A model generated the notes under the pieces. The model saw only the letters and a program-made list of their open reading frames with translations, did not search any database and was not told where the DNA came from. A stretch of 64,000 nt of DNA from NCBI GenBank assembly GCA_020440645.1, contig JAGRNR010000011.1, forward strand, positions 10,259 through 74,258, given 5' to 3'. The translations under genes and the position numbers were made by a program. This document shows, piece after piece, positions 7,336-16,148 of the stretch; position 1 is the first letter of the stretch; every line of letters begins with the position of its first letter. Origin of the DNA: JAHEFU01 sp020440645. GTDB lineage: Bacteria; 4484-113; JAFGCY01.

Positions 7336-10044
7336 CTAGCCCTCTTCCTCTTCCGCCAGCACGCAGTCCACGCTGAAGGGGTAGCCCTCCAGGTAGGCTT
7401 CCGTCTCCGGGCCCTTGCCGCTGTGGATCGTGATCGCCTGTGAGTTGGTCGTGGCCAGCAGGTCGCCCTTGACAGCCGCGATGTCCGCCTCAGCCAGCGG
7501 CTTCTCCGCATCTCCACAGTTGTACACTCGCAGTTCGGCGACCAGCTTCTTCATGGACACATTCTGCTGGCTCTTCCACTTGCGCACGCTGTCAATCAGG
7601 CGGCTCATGGCGATTGTCTGGGCATTGCTGTTGTCATCCGCTCCACTGGCAATGCCGGTCATGCGCGGCCAGCCCTCCTCATGGATGCTGCGCTTCTCAC
7701 TGAACTGGGCGAAGTACCAGCTCCAGCACTCCTCGGTGATGTGCGGGATGATTGGGGCGAACATGCGGATCACACTGGACAGTGCGATGAACAATGTGGC
7801 CTGCGCGCTCGTGCGCATGGCATCGGCGTCAAGGTCAGCATGCGCACCCGTTGCCAGCCCATCCTTGTAGAGGCGGCCCTTGGTGAACTCCAGGTAGTTG
7901 TCGCACAGGTCGGCCCAGAAGAATGACTCCGCTGCCTGCTTGGCATCGCCGAACTCGAAGCGCTCATTGGCCTTCGTGGCCTGCTCGATCGTCGCATCGA
8001 GGCGGTGCAGCAACCAGATGTCCGTCGGGTAGCTGACCATTGCCAATAGTTCCGCCATGTCCACGCTGCCATCCTTCATTGGCGGCTCGAACTCGCCGAT
8101 CAGGTGCCTGAGCGCAAACTTGGTGGCGTTGAACAGCTTGTTGATCAGCTTGCGGCCCTCGCCAAGGCTCTTCTCGTCGTAGATAGTGTCCGTGCCGAGC
8201 TTCGGACTGCCGGACCAGTAGCGCAGGTTGTCAGCGGTGTACTGCTCCACCATCTGTGCAGGGGAAACGCCGTGCCCCTTGCTCTTGGAAATCTTGCCGC
8301 GGTTGGCATCCTGTGCATGCCCGCTGATCACGATGTCGCGCCAGGGGATCTCACCGAAGTGGAAGTAAGCCTTGGCAATAGTGTAGAAGGCCCAGGTGCG
8401 GATGATGTCATGCGCCTGCGGCCGCAGGTCGAAGGGGAACAGCTGGTTATGCTTGGCGTTGTCAGCCACGCTCTTCGAGAAGTCGTATTCCGTATTGAGA
8501 AGAGGGGTCACCGAGCTCGTGGCCCAGGTGTCCATCACGTCCGTGTCCGGCGTGAACTCGCCGACCGCATGCGGCTTGTCCACGAGAGGGTTGACAGGCA
8601 GGCTGGCATGCTCCGCAATCACGATGTTGCCATCACTGTCATACCAGACCGGGAAGGGCACGCCGTTGTAGCGCTGGCGGCTGATGCACCAGTCGGCGTT
8701 CAGGTTCTCCACCCAGTTCTCGAAGCGCTTGAACATGTGCGGCGGATGCCAGTTGACCTTGCGGCCCTGCTCAACCAGCTGGGTCTTGTGCTCCAGTAGG
8801 TTGACATACCACTGCTGGGTCACGAGGATCTCGATCGGCACGCCGCCGCGCTCGGAATGGCGCACCACGTGCACGATATCCTTCACGTTGCCAAGTAGGC
8901 CCGCTTCCTGCAGCAACTCGACTATCTTCGTGCGGGCCTGCTTGACCTTCAGTCCCGCAAGCTCGCCCGCAAGTTCACTGGCGCGGGCTGCATGGCGGCT
9001 GGGCCAGTGCATTGCCAGCGAAGCGCGGCGGTCAGTGTCATATGTGTCACCGGGATGCAGGTGGCAATCCACATCAGCAGCATCGCGGTAGCGCGGGATG
9101 AAGTCGACGATCCGCCCGTCCTCGCCGATGATCACACGAGTTGGCAGGGCGAACAGTTCCCAGTGCTCCACGTCGTCCTGGTCGCCGAAGGTGCAGCACA
9201 TCAGGATGCCTGTGCCCTTCTCCGGGTCGGCCTTCTCGCTTGGCAGCACCGGCACTTCCACCCCGAACAGCGGGGTGACGGCCTTCTTGCCGAAAAGATG
9301 TTTGTAGCGCTCATCCTCCGGATGGGCCAGTACCGCCACGCAGGCCGGGATCAGCTCCGGGCGGGTGGTGGCAATCGTCACGGGGATCAACTCACCGTCG
9401 TTGTCAATCTGGAAGGTGATGTCGTGGAAGTGCCCCGGCACTTCCCGGTCCTCGATCTCCGCCTGCGCAATCGCGGTCTGGTCGGCCCAGCACCACTGCG
9501 TCGGTGCCTCGCGGCGGTAGACGATGCCCTTGTTGTAAAGGTCGATGAAGCTCGCCTGTGAAATGGCGCGGCTCTTCTCGCTGATCGTGGTGTAGAACTC
9601 GTTCCAGTCGCAGGAAAGCGCCAGGCTCTGCCACAGCGCGATGAACTCCTGCTCCGCCGCTTCCACGATCGGCTTGCATTCCTCGATGAACTTCTCGCGG
9701 CCGACCTCATGGGCACGGATGCCCTTCTCACGCTCCACGAGGCGCTCGGTGGGCAGGCCGTTGTCGTCGAAGCCGAATGGGTAGAAGATGTGCCGGCCCT
9801 TCATGCGCTGGTAGCGCACGTTCATGTCCGTCTGGGTGTAGCTGTAGACGTGGCCGATGTGGAGCGCGCCGGATACCGTCGGCGGCGGGGTGTCCACGCT
9901 GAAGATATCCTCGCGGGACTTCGTCCGGTCGAAGCGGTAGACGCCGCAGTCCATCCAGTACTGCTGCCAGAACTTCTCGCGCTCAAGCCCGCCGTAGTTC
10001 TTCGGCAGCTCGTTTATGTCTCCAATCGGCTTGGGGTAATCCAT
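7336..10044 (-). CDS. valS: Valyl-tRNA synthetase, archaeal-type
   Basis: Charges tRNA-Val; class I synthetase of 902 residues. The HIGH motif is in SGALHIGHVYSY (62-65) and the KMSKS equivalent is KISKS (584-588). The Rossmann region reads FDDNGLPTERLVE, the signature seen in archaeal and a few bacterial (for example rickettsial) ValS, rather than the GTDHAGIATQ signature of ordinary bacterial ValS. The CP1 editing domain is present (TIATTRPELIPACVAV). The C-terminal coiled coil of standard bacterial ValS is not evident. GAGGAA lies 8 nt upstream of the ATG. An archaeal-type enzyme suggests ancient horizontal replacement. Confidence 0.95.
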   Translation of the reverse strand: MDYPKPIGDINELPKNYGGLEREKFWQQYWMDCGVYRFDRTKSREDIFSVDTPPPTVSGALHIGHVYSYTQTDMNVRYQRMKGRHIFYPFGFDDNGLPTERLVEREKGIRAHEVGREKFIEECKPIVEAAEQEFIALWQSLALSCDWNEFYTTISEKSRAISQASFIDLYNKGIVYRREAPTQWCWADQTAIAQAEIEDREVPGHFHDITFQIDNDGELIPVTIATTRPELIPACVAVLAHPEDERYKHLFGKKAVTPLFGVEVPVLPSEKADPEKGTGILMCCTFGDQDDVEHWELFALPTRVIIGEDGRIVDFIPRYRDAADVDCHLHPGDTYDTDRRASLAMHWPSRHAARASELAGELAGLKVKQARTKIVELLQEAGLLGNVKDIVHVVRHSERGGVPIEILVTQQWYVNLLEHKTQLVEQGRKVNWHPPHMFKRFENWVENLNADWCISRQRYNGVPFPVWYDSDGNIVIAEHASLPVNPLVDKPHAVGEFTPDTDVMDTWATSSVTPLLNTEYDFSKSVADNAKHNQLFPFDLRPQAHDIIRTWAFYTIAKAYFHFGEIPWRDIVISGHAQDANRGKISKSKGHGVSPAQMVEQYTADNLRYWSGSPKLGTDTIYDEKSLGEGRKLINKLFNATKFALRHLIGEFEPPMKDGSVDMAELLAMVSYPTDIWLLHRLDATIEQATKANERFEFGDAKQAAESFFWADLCDNYLEFTKGRLYKDGLATGAHADLDADAMRTSAQATLFIALSSVIRMFAPIIPHITEECWSWYFAQFSEKRSIHEEGWPRMTGIASGADDNSNAQTIAMSRLIDSVRKWKSQQNVSMKKLVAELRVYNCGDAEKPLAEADIAAVKGDLLATTNSQAITIHSGKGPETEAYLEGYPFSVDCVLAEEEEG

Positions 10045-10092
10045 TTAATGTTCCTCGTGGAAAAAACAGCCTACTAGTATAACGAGCGGCGC

Positions 10093-10098
10093 TATCAT
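10093..10098 (+). promoter_or_regulatory. -10 box TATCAT of leaderless GNAT gene
   Basis: TATCAT (5 of 6 to TATAAT) ends 6 nt before the ATG at 10105, with no ribosome-binding site. Confidence 0.5.
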
Positions 10099-10104
10099 TG
10101 CTGC

Positions 10105-10572
10105 ATGCTCAACCCGTGTGACCTGCCCGTGCATGCCGTCGAAGTGGACGGCGTGCTGATCAGCACTGACCGCAGCCTGCTGGACCTGCAGGTGGTGCGC
10201 GACTTCCTCGATGCCTCATATTGGGCAGAGGGAATCACGTTGGAGCAAGTTGAACGGCAGGTCGGGGCCTCACTGCCCTTCGGGCTGTACCTCGAGGGGC
10301 GGATGATCGGATTCTGCCGCGTGATCACGGACTGCACCCGCTGGGCGATGCTCTGCGACGTACTGGTGCTTGATGAGTTCCAGGGCCGGGGCTACGGCCG
10401 CAGGCTCGTGCGGACGGCGATGGATCATCCGGAACTGCGCGACGTGAACCGCTGGCTGCTGGCCACGAAGGATGCACACGGGGTGTACGCACCCTGCGGC
10501 TATGAACCGCTGGGCAAGCCTGAAATGTGGATGGAACGCAAGCTGCCAAAGGACGGACGCCGCTGGCGCTGA
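10105..10572 (+). CDS. GNAT-family N-acetyltransferase
   Basis: 155 residues. The acetyl-CoA pyrophosphate-binding loop is QGRGYGRRLV (93-102), preceded by the beta-4 strand AMLCDVLVLDEF. The C-terminal APCGYEPLG matches the usual 'Y.k.GF' end of small GNAT enzymes. Acceptor substrate unknown. A leaderless start is inferred from TATCAT 6 nt upstream. It is convergent with the glycosidase gene, whose stop lies 1 nt away, and divergent from valS. Confidence 0.85.
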   Translation: MLNPCDLPVHAVEVDGVLISTDRSLLDLQVVRDFLDASYWAEGITLEQVERQVGASLPFGLYLEGRMIGFCRVITDCTRWAMLCDVLVLDEFQGRGYGRRLVRTAMDHPELRDVNRWLLATKDAHGVYAPCGYEPLGKPEMWMERKLPKDGRRWR

Positions 10573-10573
10573 G

Positions 10574-12910
10574 TTACAGCTCGAACTCGAAGCGCTCGAT
10601 GCCCTGCGACTCATGCACCAGGCCGTTGTCAACCAGTACCCGGTAGCCCGGCCTGCTGGTGCCCTCTCGGTCACGGTTCCACTGCACCTCGATCTCACGC
10701 CCGGCCACCAGGCAGTTTGACAGGATGAAGCTGTCCAAGCCGAAGGGGAAGGGGTCGAATAGGATGCTGCGCCGTACATTTGCGCTGTCACGCTGCTCCT
10801 GCACGCGCACACCGGCGACATAGCGCAGCAGCAGGTCCGCCACCCAGGAGTGCATGTAGTCATCCACACCGCGGTATTCACAGGCGCTGCCATTGTACGG
10901 ATGGTAATGCTCGTAGCAGTTCGGGCGACTGAGGTCCTTGCCAGCCCCGGCAGCGTCGCCATTCTCGAAGTGCATCATTTCGATGTAGCGGCGCAGGAAG
11001 CCGGCCAGCTTCGGCCGGTAGCTGTCGCCATCCAGCGCGGACAACCGCTCCAGCACTTCGCAGACATGGCTGTTGACCATCGGCCAGACCCGCCCGTTCC
11101 AGGGGCAGTTGGCCCGCTCGCCGCGCCAGGCCGGGTCAGCGCTGAAGTAGGGGTCATCCACCGGCACGGTTGCCAGCGGCCATTCCGTCCAGAAGCCGGC
11201 CGGGTCAGTCAGGCGCTCGCCGATGCGCAATGCGCGTTCGCGGCCGGCCAGCCCGAACAGGGCGGGGTAACTGCCGACGGAGACAATGTAGTTGCTGCGT
11301 TCCTTCTTCTGCGCGCTGTAGTCCATGTACCAGCCGCGCTCGTCATCCCACATGTAGGCATTCACTGCAGCATGGATATGGGCCTGCAGTTCACTCAGTT
11401 CCTTGATGTCGGCAGCCTTCTGCTGCTGCCACGCAAGTTCGAGCAGTTCGCCGACCAGGCTGTAGACATAGCTCGACACGTCCACGCCCTTCAGGCGCAG
11501 CTTGTGGTCCCAGCCATAGCTGTCCGCGTTGTCATCGGCGAAGAAGTAGCGGCTGGTGAACTCCTGGCCGGTTTCGTACTGGTCACGGATATCGTAGAGG
11601 TCCATCCCCTCGCGGTCGCGGTCCTTCTGGTAGAAGCCTAGGAGGCGCCTGAGCGGGTCGTACACCTTGGACGTGTATGCATCGTCTGGATGGTGCAGGC
11701 GTGTCAGCTTGAGCGCACGTCCCACGTCGGTGTGGTAGAAGGCATTCTTGTTGACATGCCGCGCGTAGATATGCGCCGGGAAGTGGCCACTCTTGGTCTG
11801 GTGGGCGATGTGGTTGTCAAGGCAGCCGCGGGCGAGGGCCGGGTCACGCAGCCAGCGGGCCTCGAACATGTGGCACATCAGGCTGTAGGTGATCACGCCG
11901 CGGAAGTAGGCCAGGCCCTCGGTCACCGCCGGGGCCACGTAGTTGGCAGCGGCGGGCACTGCATTCAGGCGCAGGCCGTACCAGCGGTACCAGTAGTAAC
12001 GCGTGAGCATCGGATCGCTGCACTCGAAATGCGGCACCAGCGAAAGGAACTCCCGCCATGCGCTGTCCGGCTGTTCAGTGCCGGATGGCAGTGGCGCGGC
12101 GTGACCGGCTTCATTGACGGCGATGTCAATCCCGAGACTGAACGGGTCAGGACCGGAGGCTTTCCAGTGCATGCCGGCATACACCACGTTGCCAAGCACG
12201 TTGCTGCCCTTCACGATACCGCTGAGGCTTCCGTTGGATGCGAGGCTGTCCCACAGCGGACTGAAGCGCAGTTGCGGCAGCAGCTTCGCGCCATGTGAGG
12301 GCGTGACCTGCAGGCTGTCCGGAGGATGGCTCGTATGCATTGCCAGCTTGAGCTGCACGGGTTCGTCGCCGCGGCCATGTGCACGCGATGCAAAGGACTG
12401 CCGCCAGCTCAGGCTGCCATCGGCGGCCCAGAAGTCGCTCAGGGTCAGGCGTTCGTTGACCCGCGGCCGCTCACGCATCGTCCAGGCGACGACATGCACA
12501 TTGCCAGCCGCAGAACCGTCATCACGCGTAAGCTCTATCTCGCAGTGCAGCCGGCTGTCCGCGCCGATGCTGCGCCGTTCGATCAGCTGTATCCCGCCGT
12601 CGGTCCAGTCACTGATGCCGCTGGCAGTGCCTAGCCTGTAGGTCGCCGTGATTGCAGCCGGGGTCCACTGCCAGTCCTGCAGTTGCGGAACCAGTTCCGC
12701 CAGCCTGCGCTGTGTGCCTACCTGCTCCTCCAGCACGAAGCTGAAGCACAGCAGGTTTGGCACGGCTGTGTCACCCCAGTGGCACTCGTCCCAGAAACCC
12801 GGCACATGCAGGTGCTGCGGGAATGGCGGGGCGTAAAGCAGCATCCCGCCATTGCCGAGGTACCACTTGTCCCCTCGGGCCAGCAGTTCATTGAAGCGTT
12901 CCAGTTGCAT
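10574..12910 (-). CDS. Glycoside hydrolase with (alpha/alpha)6 barrel (MGH1/GH63-like)
   Basis: About 778 residues, no signal peptide. The N-terminal half is a beta-sandwich-like region. The C-terminal half looks like a six-hairpin helical barrel: ECSDPMLTRYYWYRWYGL, FRGVITYSLM, GHFPAHIYA, and NCPWNGRVWPMVN, the last being the conserved W-x-G-x-V-W segment of MGH1/GH63-type glucosidases and trehalase relatives. Specificity unknown. A GTG at 12964 and ATGs at 12913 and 12910 are possible starts. I chose 12910 because TAAAGT lies 7 nt upstream, in a block almost identical to the one before the gene at 21880. A cytoplasmic location implies action on imported or stored oligosaccharide. Confidence 0.7.
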   Translation of the reverse strand: MQLERFNELLARGDKWYLGNGGMLLYAPPFPQHLHVPGFWDECHWGDTAVPNLLCFSFVLEEQVGTQRRLAELVPQLQDWQWTPAAITATYRLGTASGISDWTDGGIQLIERRSIGADSRLHCEIELTRDDGSAAGNVHVVAWTMRERPRVNERLTLSDFWAADGSLSWRQSFASRAHGRGDEPVQLKLAMHTSHPPDSLQVTPSHGAKLLPQLRFSPLWDSLASNGSLSGIVKGSNVLGNVVYAGMHWKASGPDPFSLGIDIAVNEAGHAAPLPSGTEQPDSAWREFLSLVPHFECSDPMLTRYYWYRWYGLRLNAVPAAANYVAPAVTEGLAYFRGVITYSLMCHMFEARWLRDPALARGCLDNHIAHQTKSGHFPAHIYARHVNKNAFYHTDVGRALKLTRLHHPDDAYTSKVYDPLRRLLGFYQKDRDREGMDLYDIRDQYETGQEFTSRYFFADDNADSYGWDHKLRLKGVDVSSYVYSLVGELLELAWQQQKAADIKELSELQAHIHAAVNAYMWDDERGWYMDYSAQKKERSNYIVSVGSYPALFGLAGRERALRIGERLTDPAGFWTEWPLATVPVDDPYFSADPAWRGERANCPWNGRVWPMVNSHVCEVLERLSALDGDSYRPKLAGFLRRYIEMMHFENGDAAGAGKDLSRPNCYEHYHPYNGSACEYRGVDDYMHSWVADLLLRYVAGVRVQEQRDSANVRRSILFDPFPFGLDSFILSNCLVAGREIEVQWNRDREGTSRPGYRVLVDNGLVHESQGIERFEFEL

Positions 12911-12917
12911 CATCCCA

Positions 12918-12923
12918 ACTTTA
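12918..12923 (-). promoter_or_regulatory. -10 box TAAAGT of glycosidase gene
   Basis: TAAAGT ends 7 nt before the ATG at 12910. The 16-nt block from here through the start codon differs at only 2 or 3 positions from the block before the glycosidase at 21880. Confidence 0.45.
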
Positions 12924-13029
12924 ATGTACGCAGGACTCCGATCGTGTATTGCAGCATCAGGCACCGGGCAACTTTCACTACAAGAATTCTGCCATTAGCG
13001 CCTCATTTGTTCCACAGAGCCTGCGGCGT

Positions 13030-13035
13030 TATAAT
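13030..13035 (+). promoter_or_regulatory. -10 box TATAAT of first dockerin-like lipoprotein
   Basis: TATAATCAG, with an expected transcription start about 13042 and a roughly 50-nt leader carrying GGAGAAGG before GTG 13091. The element is repeated before the paralog at 16149. Confidence 0.55.
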
Positions 13036-13090
13036 CAGGAAAAATCCCTACCAATTACACAGTTCAACCTCATCATCTGGAGAAGGTTCT

Positions 13091-15916
13091 GTGACCGGCT
13101 GGACCGCACGATTCCCCGGCATCTCCGCCGGGATACTTTTTGCTGGCGTGCTCGCCGCCATTCCAGGCTGCGGGACGACACAGCATGGCAACTCCCCTGC
13201 CGTTGACACTAATCGAGGCACTGCAAACTCACTCAGTCTTTCTGAGGCGATCGGGCAGACTGATGCACTGGCTGTCCCTGAAGGAGTGGACCAGGCCGTA
13301 TTCCAGCAGCTGCAGGACGAGCTTGTGCGTGTGATGCAGGAGCAGGGGCAGGACCGCTTTGTCTCGGAGGCACCGCATAGCCAGTTCAGTGCCGTCAGTG
13401 ACCTGGCAATCCGGCACAACGCGGATGGCAGTGCTGACCTTGACTGGTCCTATCGCAACCAGGGAGATGGTGACCTTAACAGTGAGGTGAACATCGCGGA
13501 TCTCACACCAATCGGCGTACACCTCAAGCGCAGGTTTGGCAGTCCTGAATGGCCCAGGGCCAGGAACACGGACAATGACCTGAATACTGAGGTCAATATA
13601 TCGGATGTCACTCCGATAGGTGTGTATCTTCTCAATACCGTTTCAGGATACTGGCTGCAGCTTGCCGAGTCTGAACAGGGACCCTGGCAGAATGTAGTGC
13701 AGACGCCATTTTCCTCCAGTGCCATCAGTAGTGAGACTTTCCGGCGTGAATTCAGCTTTCACATCGACATGCCTGTGGATGGCAACTACTATCGCGTTTC
13801 GCCATACCATGGCGGCGACATAGGCATCCCCAGCAATCACGTCAAGGTCGATTCCTTCGTCCTTCCCGGCAAGCCGGAAAATGGCATTGCAACCCAGGGA
13901 ACGATCAAGGATGCAGTCGATCTGGCCTGGGATGCAGTGGCGGATGTGCAGTTCTATGAGATCCAGCGCCGCACAGGTGAACTCGGGGCGTATGAGTTCC
14001 TTTCGGATACACCTGACAGCACAACCACGTTCACAGATGACAACGTGGCGGAAGGAGAACATTACAGCTACATCGTACGTGGATGGAAGGACTACAAGAA
14101 GACGGATTTCTCCGACCAGTTCGAGGGCTGGCCCATGGAGACTCCGCTTGCCCCGGAAAAACTGGTGGCATCAGATGGCACGAGTGCTGATTCCATCAGC
14201 CTGCAATGGGAGGCGGTTGGCAATGCGGATGAGTATGTCCTGTACCACGCCCTTGAGGAGACAGGGACATTCTCAGAAATCGCACGCACCAGCCAGCTTG
14301 AGTATGTTGACAGCGCAGCTGTTGCCGCCATGCAGAACTGGTATTACGTAACCGCAGTCAATCAGGCAGGTGAATCGGCCCCGAGCAACACCGACAGTGG
14401 CTACATGCTGGGTGCCTTGCCCTATGTTGAATCGGTATCCCCGCTGTATGGCTTCAAGGGCACAGCAGTCCAGATGGCTGCCGTGACTGCCGGACCTGCG
14501 GTACTGGGCTGGAGCTGGGATTTCGGCGGTGCGGCATCCCCGGCAGGCAGTTCCGAGCAGTCACCACTGATCACGCTTGGTGAGCCGGGTACCTACAGCT
14601 GCAGCCTGACCCTGCAAGGCAGCTTCGACAGCACGCAGTACAACTTCGAGTTTGAAGTACAGGGCTACGAATGGTCACACCACCTTGGCTCCCCTGACCC
14701 GGACACGCCATACAACATAGCAGCTGACAGCGCCGGGAATGTCTACATCATCGGCCGGGTGGCAGCGGGGCCCTTTGTTGCCAAGCTTGACCGGGGCGGG
14801 AAACTGATGTGGGCAAAGCACTTCTACACATCGCTTGATTCACAGTGGATTTCAGGTTCGGTCACAGGCGACGGAGATGTTTACGTGGCAACAGCGCTTG
14901 CCAGGGGTTACAACGATGCACCGTCAAGTACGGGTGTGCTGAACTTCAAGATTGACACGAATGGTGTATTGCAGTTCGCGCTTAACTTCGATGACGGTGA
15001 TCCCGAGCTCCTGTGCCACCATCCAAGGACCGCGGTTGGGGCTGATGGCAGGTTCTGCGTTGCCTTCAGTTCTGCCAACGCTTCCTATGGCGATGTGCAC
15101 CTGGTTACATATGTACTCTCTGCCAGCGGAAACATGGAATGGCTGGGATATTACGAGACACCAGCAGAATTCGTGCACGGCCGCTCCGTGGTGGATGCGG
15201 TGTTGCTTGACGGGTCCGGGAATGTCTATCTGACTGGAGATGAAGCCCACGTGGCAAAACTGGATCCAGTCGGCGATGTGTTGTGGTGCAAGGGCTGGGG
15301 AGACACCTCACAGGCACCGCACGAACACGGTTACTGCGTGAGGGTTGACATCTCCGGGAACGTGTATCTGTCAGGCGGTGCCGATTATTCGGAGGAACTT
15401 GGATATCAGCCCTTCCTTATCAAGTTCGATCCCGGCGGAAACATACTCTGGCAACGGTCCTTCAGCACGGGGCCGGAACAGATCACCAATGGAACAATCA
15501 GGTTCCAGCTGGATTCAAGTGGCAATGCCTATTGCCTGAATCCGCAGAAGGATGACAAGGACATTCCATCCTGCTTCTACATCGTTGATCCTGCCGGGTC
15601 ACTGACAGGTGCCTGGTCATACACCGGGACCATCTTCAACAACAAGCTGGTTGACATCGGTTACCTGGATGGCCGGATCCAGCTGATAGGTGAGACGCAG
15701 GAATTCAACGGGACCTGGCAAACCGCCTCCATGTCCATCCTGGAGCACAGCAAGGTGCTCGATGACCGTACCCTTACCCGCGTGGCGGAAGCAGGTTCGC
15801 TTGTGGACATTTCCATCGGTTCCAACCTGATTGACTATGTGGGAGAAATTGATGTGCCCGCTGGCCATTACGACCTGATCATGATCAGCAAGGAAATCAG
15901 CAGCCTGCCCCAGTAG
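13091..15916 (+). CDS. Large modular lipoprotein: dockerin-like repeats, FnIII, PKD, beta-propeller (paralog 1)
   Basis: 941 residues. The N-terminus is basic, then hydrophobic, then LAAIPGC, a lipobox with Cys27, so it is probably a lipidated surface protein. Around residues 125-185 are two EF-hand-like dockerin segments, each with Asp/Asn ligands followed by a D[LV]TPIG end (GDGDLNSEVNIADLTPIG, and a second ending ISDVTPIG). Two fibronectin-III-like domains follow (about 260-440), then a PKD domain (WSWDFGG, SPLITLGEPGTYSCSLT), then a propeller built from SBBP-type repeats with the phrase 'D.SGNVY..G'. The open frame extends upstream to 12683, but GTG 13091 has GGAGAAGG 5 nt before it and the same N-terminus as its neighbour. 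Role unknown; cell-surface binding or scaffold is an inference. Confidence 0.82.
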   Translation: MTGWTARFPGISAGILFAGVLAAIPGCGTTQHGNSPAVDTNRGTANSLSLSEAIGQTDALAVPEGVDQAVFQQLQDELVRVMQEQGQDRFVSEAPHSQFSAVSDLAIRHNADGSADLDWSYRNQGDGDLNSEVNIADLTPIGVHLKRRFGSPEWPRARNTDNDLNTEVNISDVTPIGVYLLNTVSGYWLQLAESEQGPWQNVVQTPFSSSAISSETFRREFSFHIDMPVDGNYYRVSPYHGGDIGIPSNHVKVDSFVLPGKPENGIATQGTIKDAVDLAWDAVADVQFYEIQRRTGELGAYEFLSDTPDSTTTFTDDNVAEGEHYSYIVRGWKDYKKTDFSDQFEGWPMETPLAPEKLVASDGTSADSISLQWEAVGNADEYVLYHALEETGTFSEIARTSQLEYVDSAAVAAMQNWYYVTAVNQAGESAPSNTDSGYMLGALPYVESVSPLYGFKGTAVQMAAVTAGPAVLGWSWDFGGAASPAGSSEQSPLITLGEPGTYSCSLTLQGSFDSTQYNFEFEVQGYEWSHHLGSPDPDTPYNIAADSAGNVYIIGRVAAGPFVAKLDRGGKLMWAKHFYTSLDSQWISGSVTGDGDVYVATALARGYNDAPSSTGVLNFKIDTNGVLQFALNFDDGDPELLCHHPRTAVGADGRFCVAFSSANASYGDVHLVTYVLSASGNMEWLGYYETPAEFVHGRSVVDAVLLDGSGNVYLTGDEAHVAKLDPVGDVLWCKGWGDTSQAPHEHGYCVRVDISGNVYLSGGADYSEELGYQPFLIKFDPGGNILWQRSFSTGPEQITNGTIRFQLDSSGNAYCLNPQKDDKDIPSCFYIVDPAGSLTGAWSYTGTIFNNKLVDIGYLDGRIQLIGETQEFNGTWQTASMSILEHSKVLDDRTLTRVAEAGSLVDISIGSNLIDYVGEIDVPAGHYDLIMISKEISSLPQ

Positions 15917-16087
15917 GGTCTGAAGCTGGAACCTGCCGGGATCGCCGCTGTTGCAGCCGCATCCCTGCAGCATGTACTGGAGAGGAACCCCGGCTGACAG
16001 TCTCATTTGTTACCAGCTGTTTCCGGAATGTACTGCATGTCAGCCCGCATCCAGACTGCAAAACTTGCATATTGAGACACGCCGCCT

Positions 16088-16093
16088 TATACT
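16088..16093 (+). promoter_or_regulatory. -10 box TATACT of second dockerin-like lipoprotein
   Basis: TATACTCAG, similar in sequence and position to the promoter of the upstream paralog, indicating that promoter and gene were duplicated together. The leader is about 50 nt. Confidence 0.45.
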
Positions 16094-16148
16094 CAGTTAA
16101 AGCCCCCGTGAAATTCGCATCGAAATCACATCAACTGGAGTAGGACAC

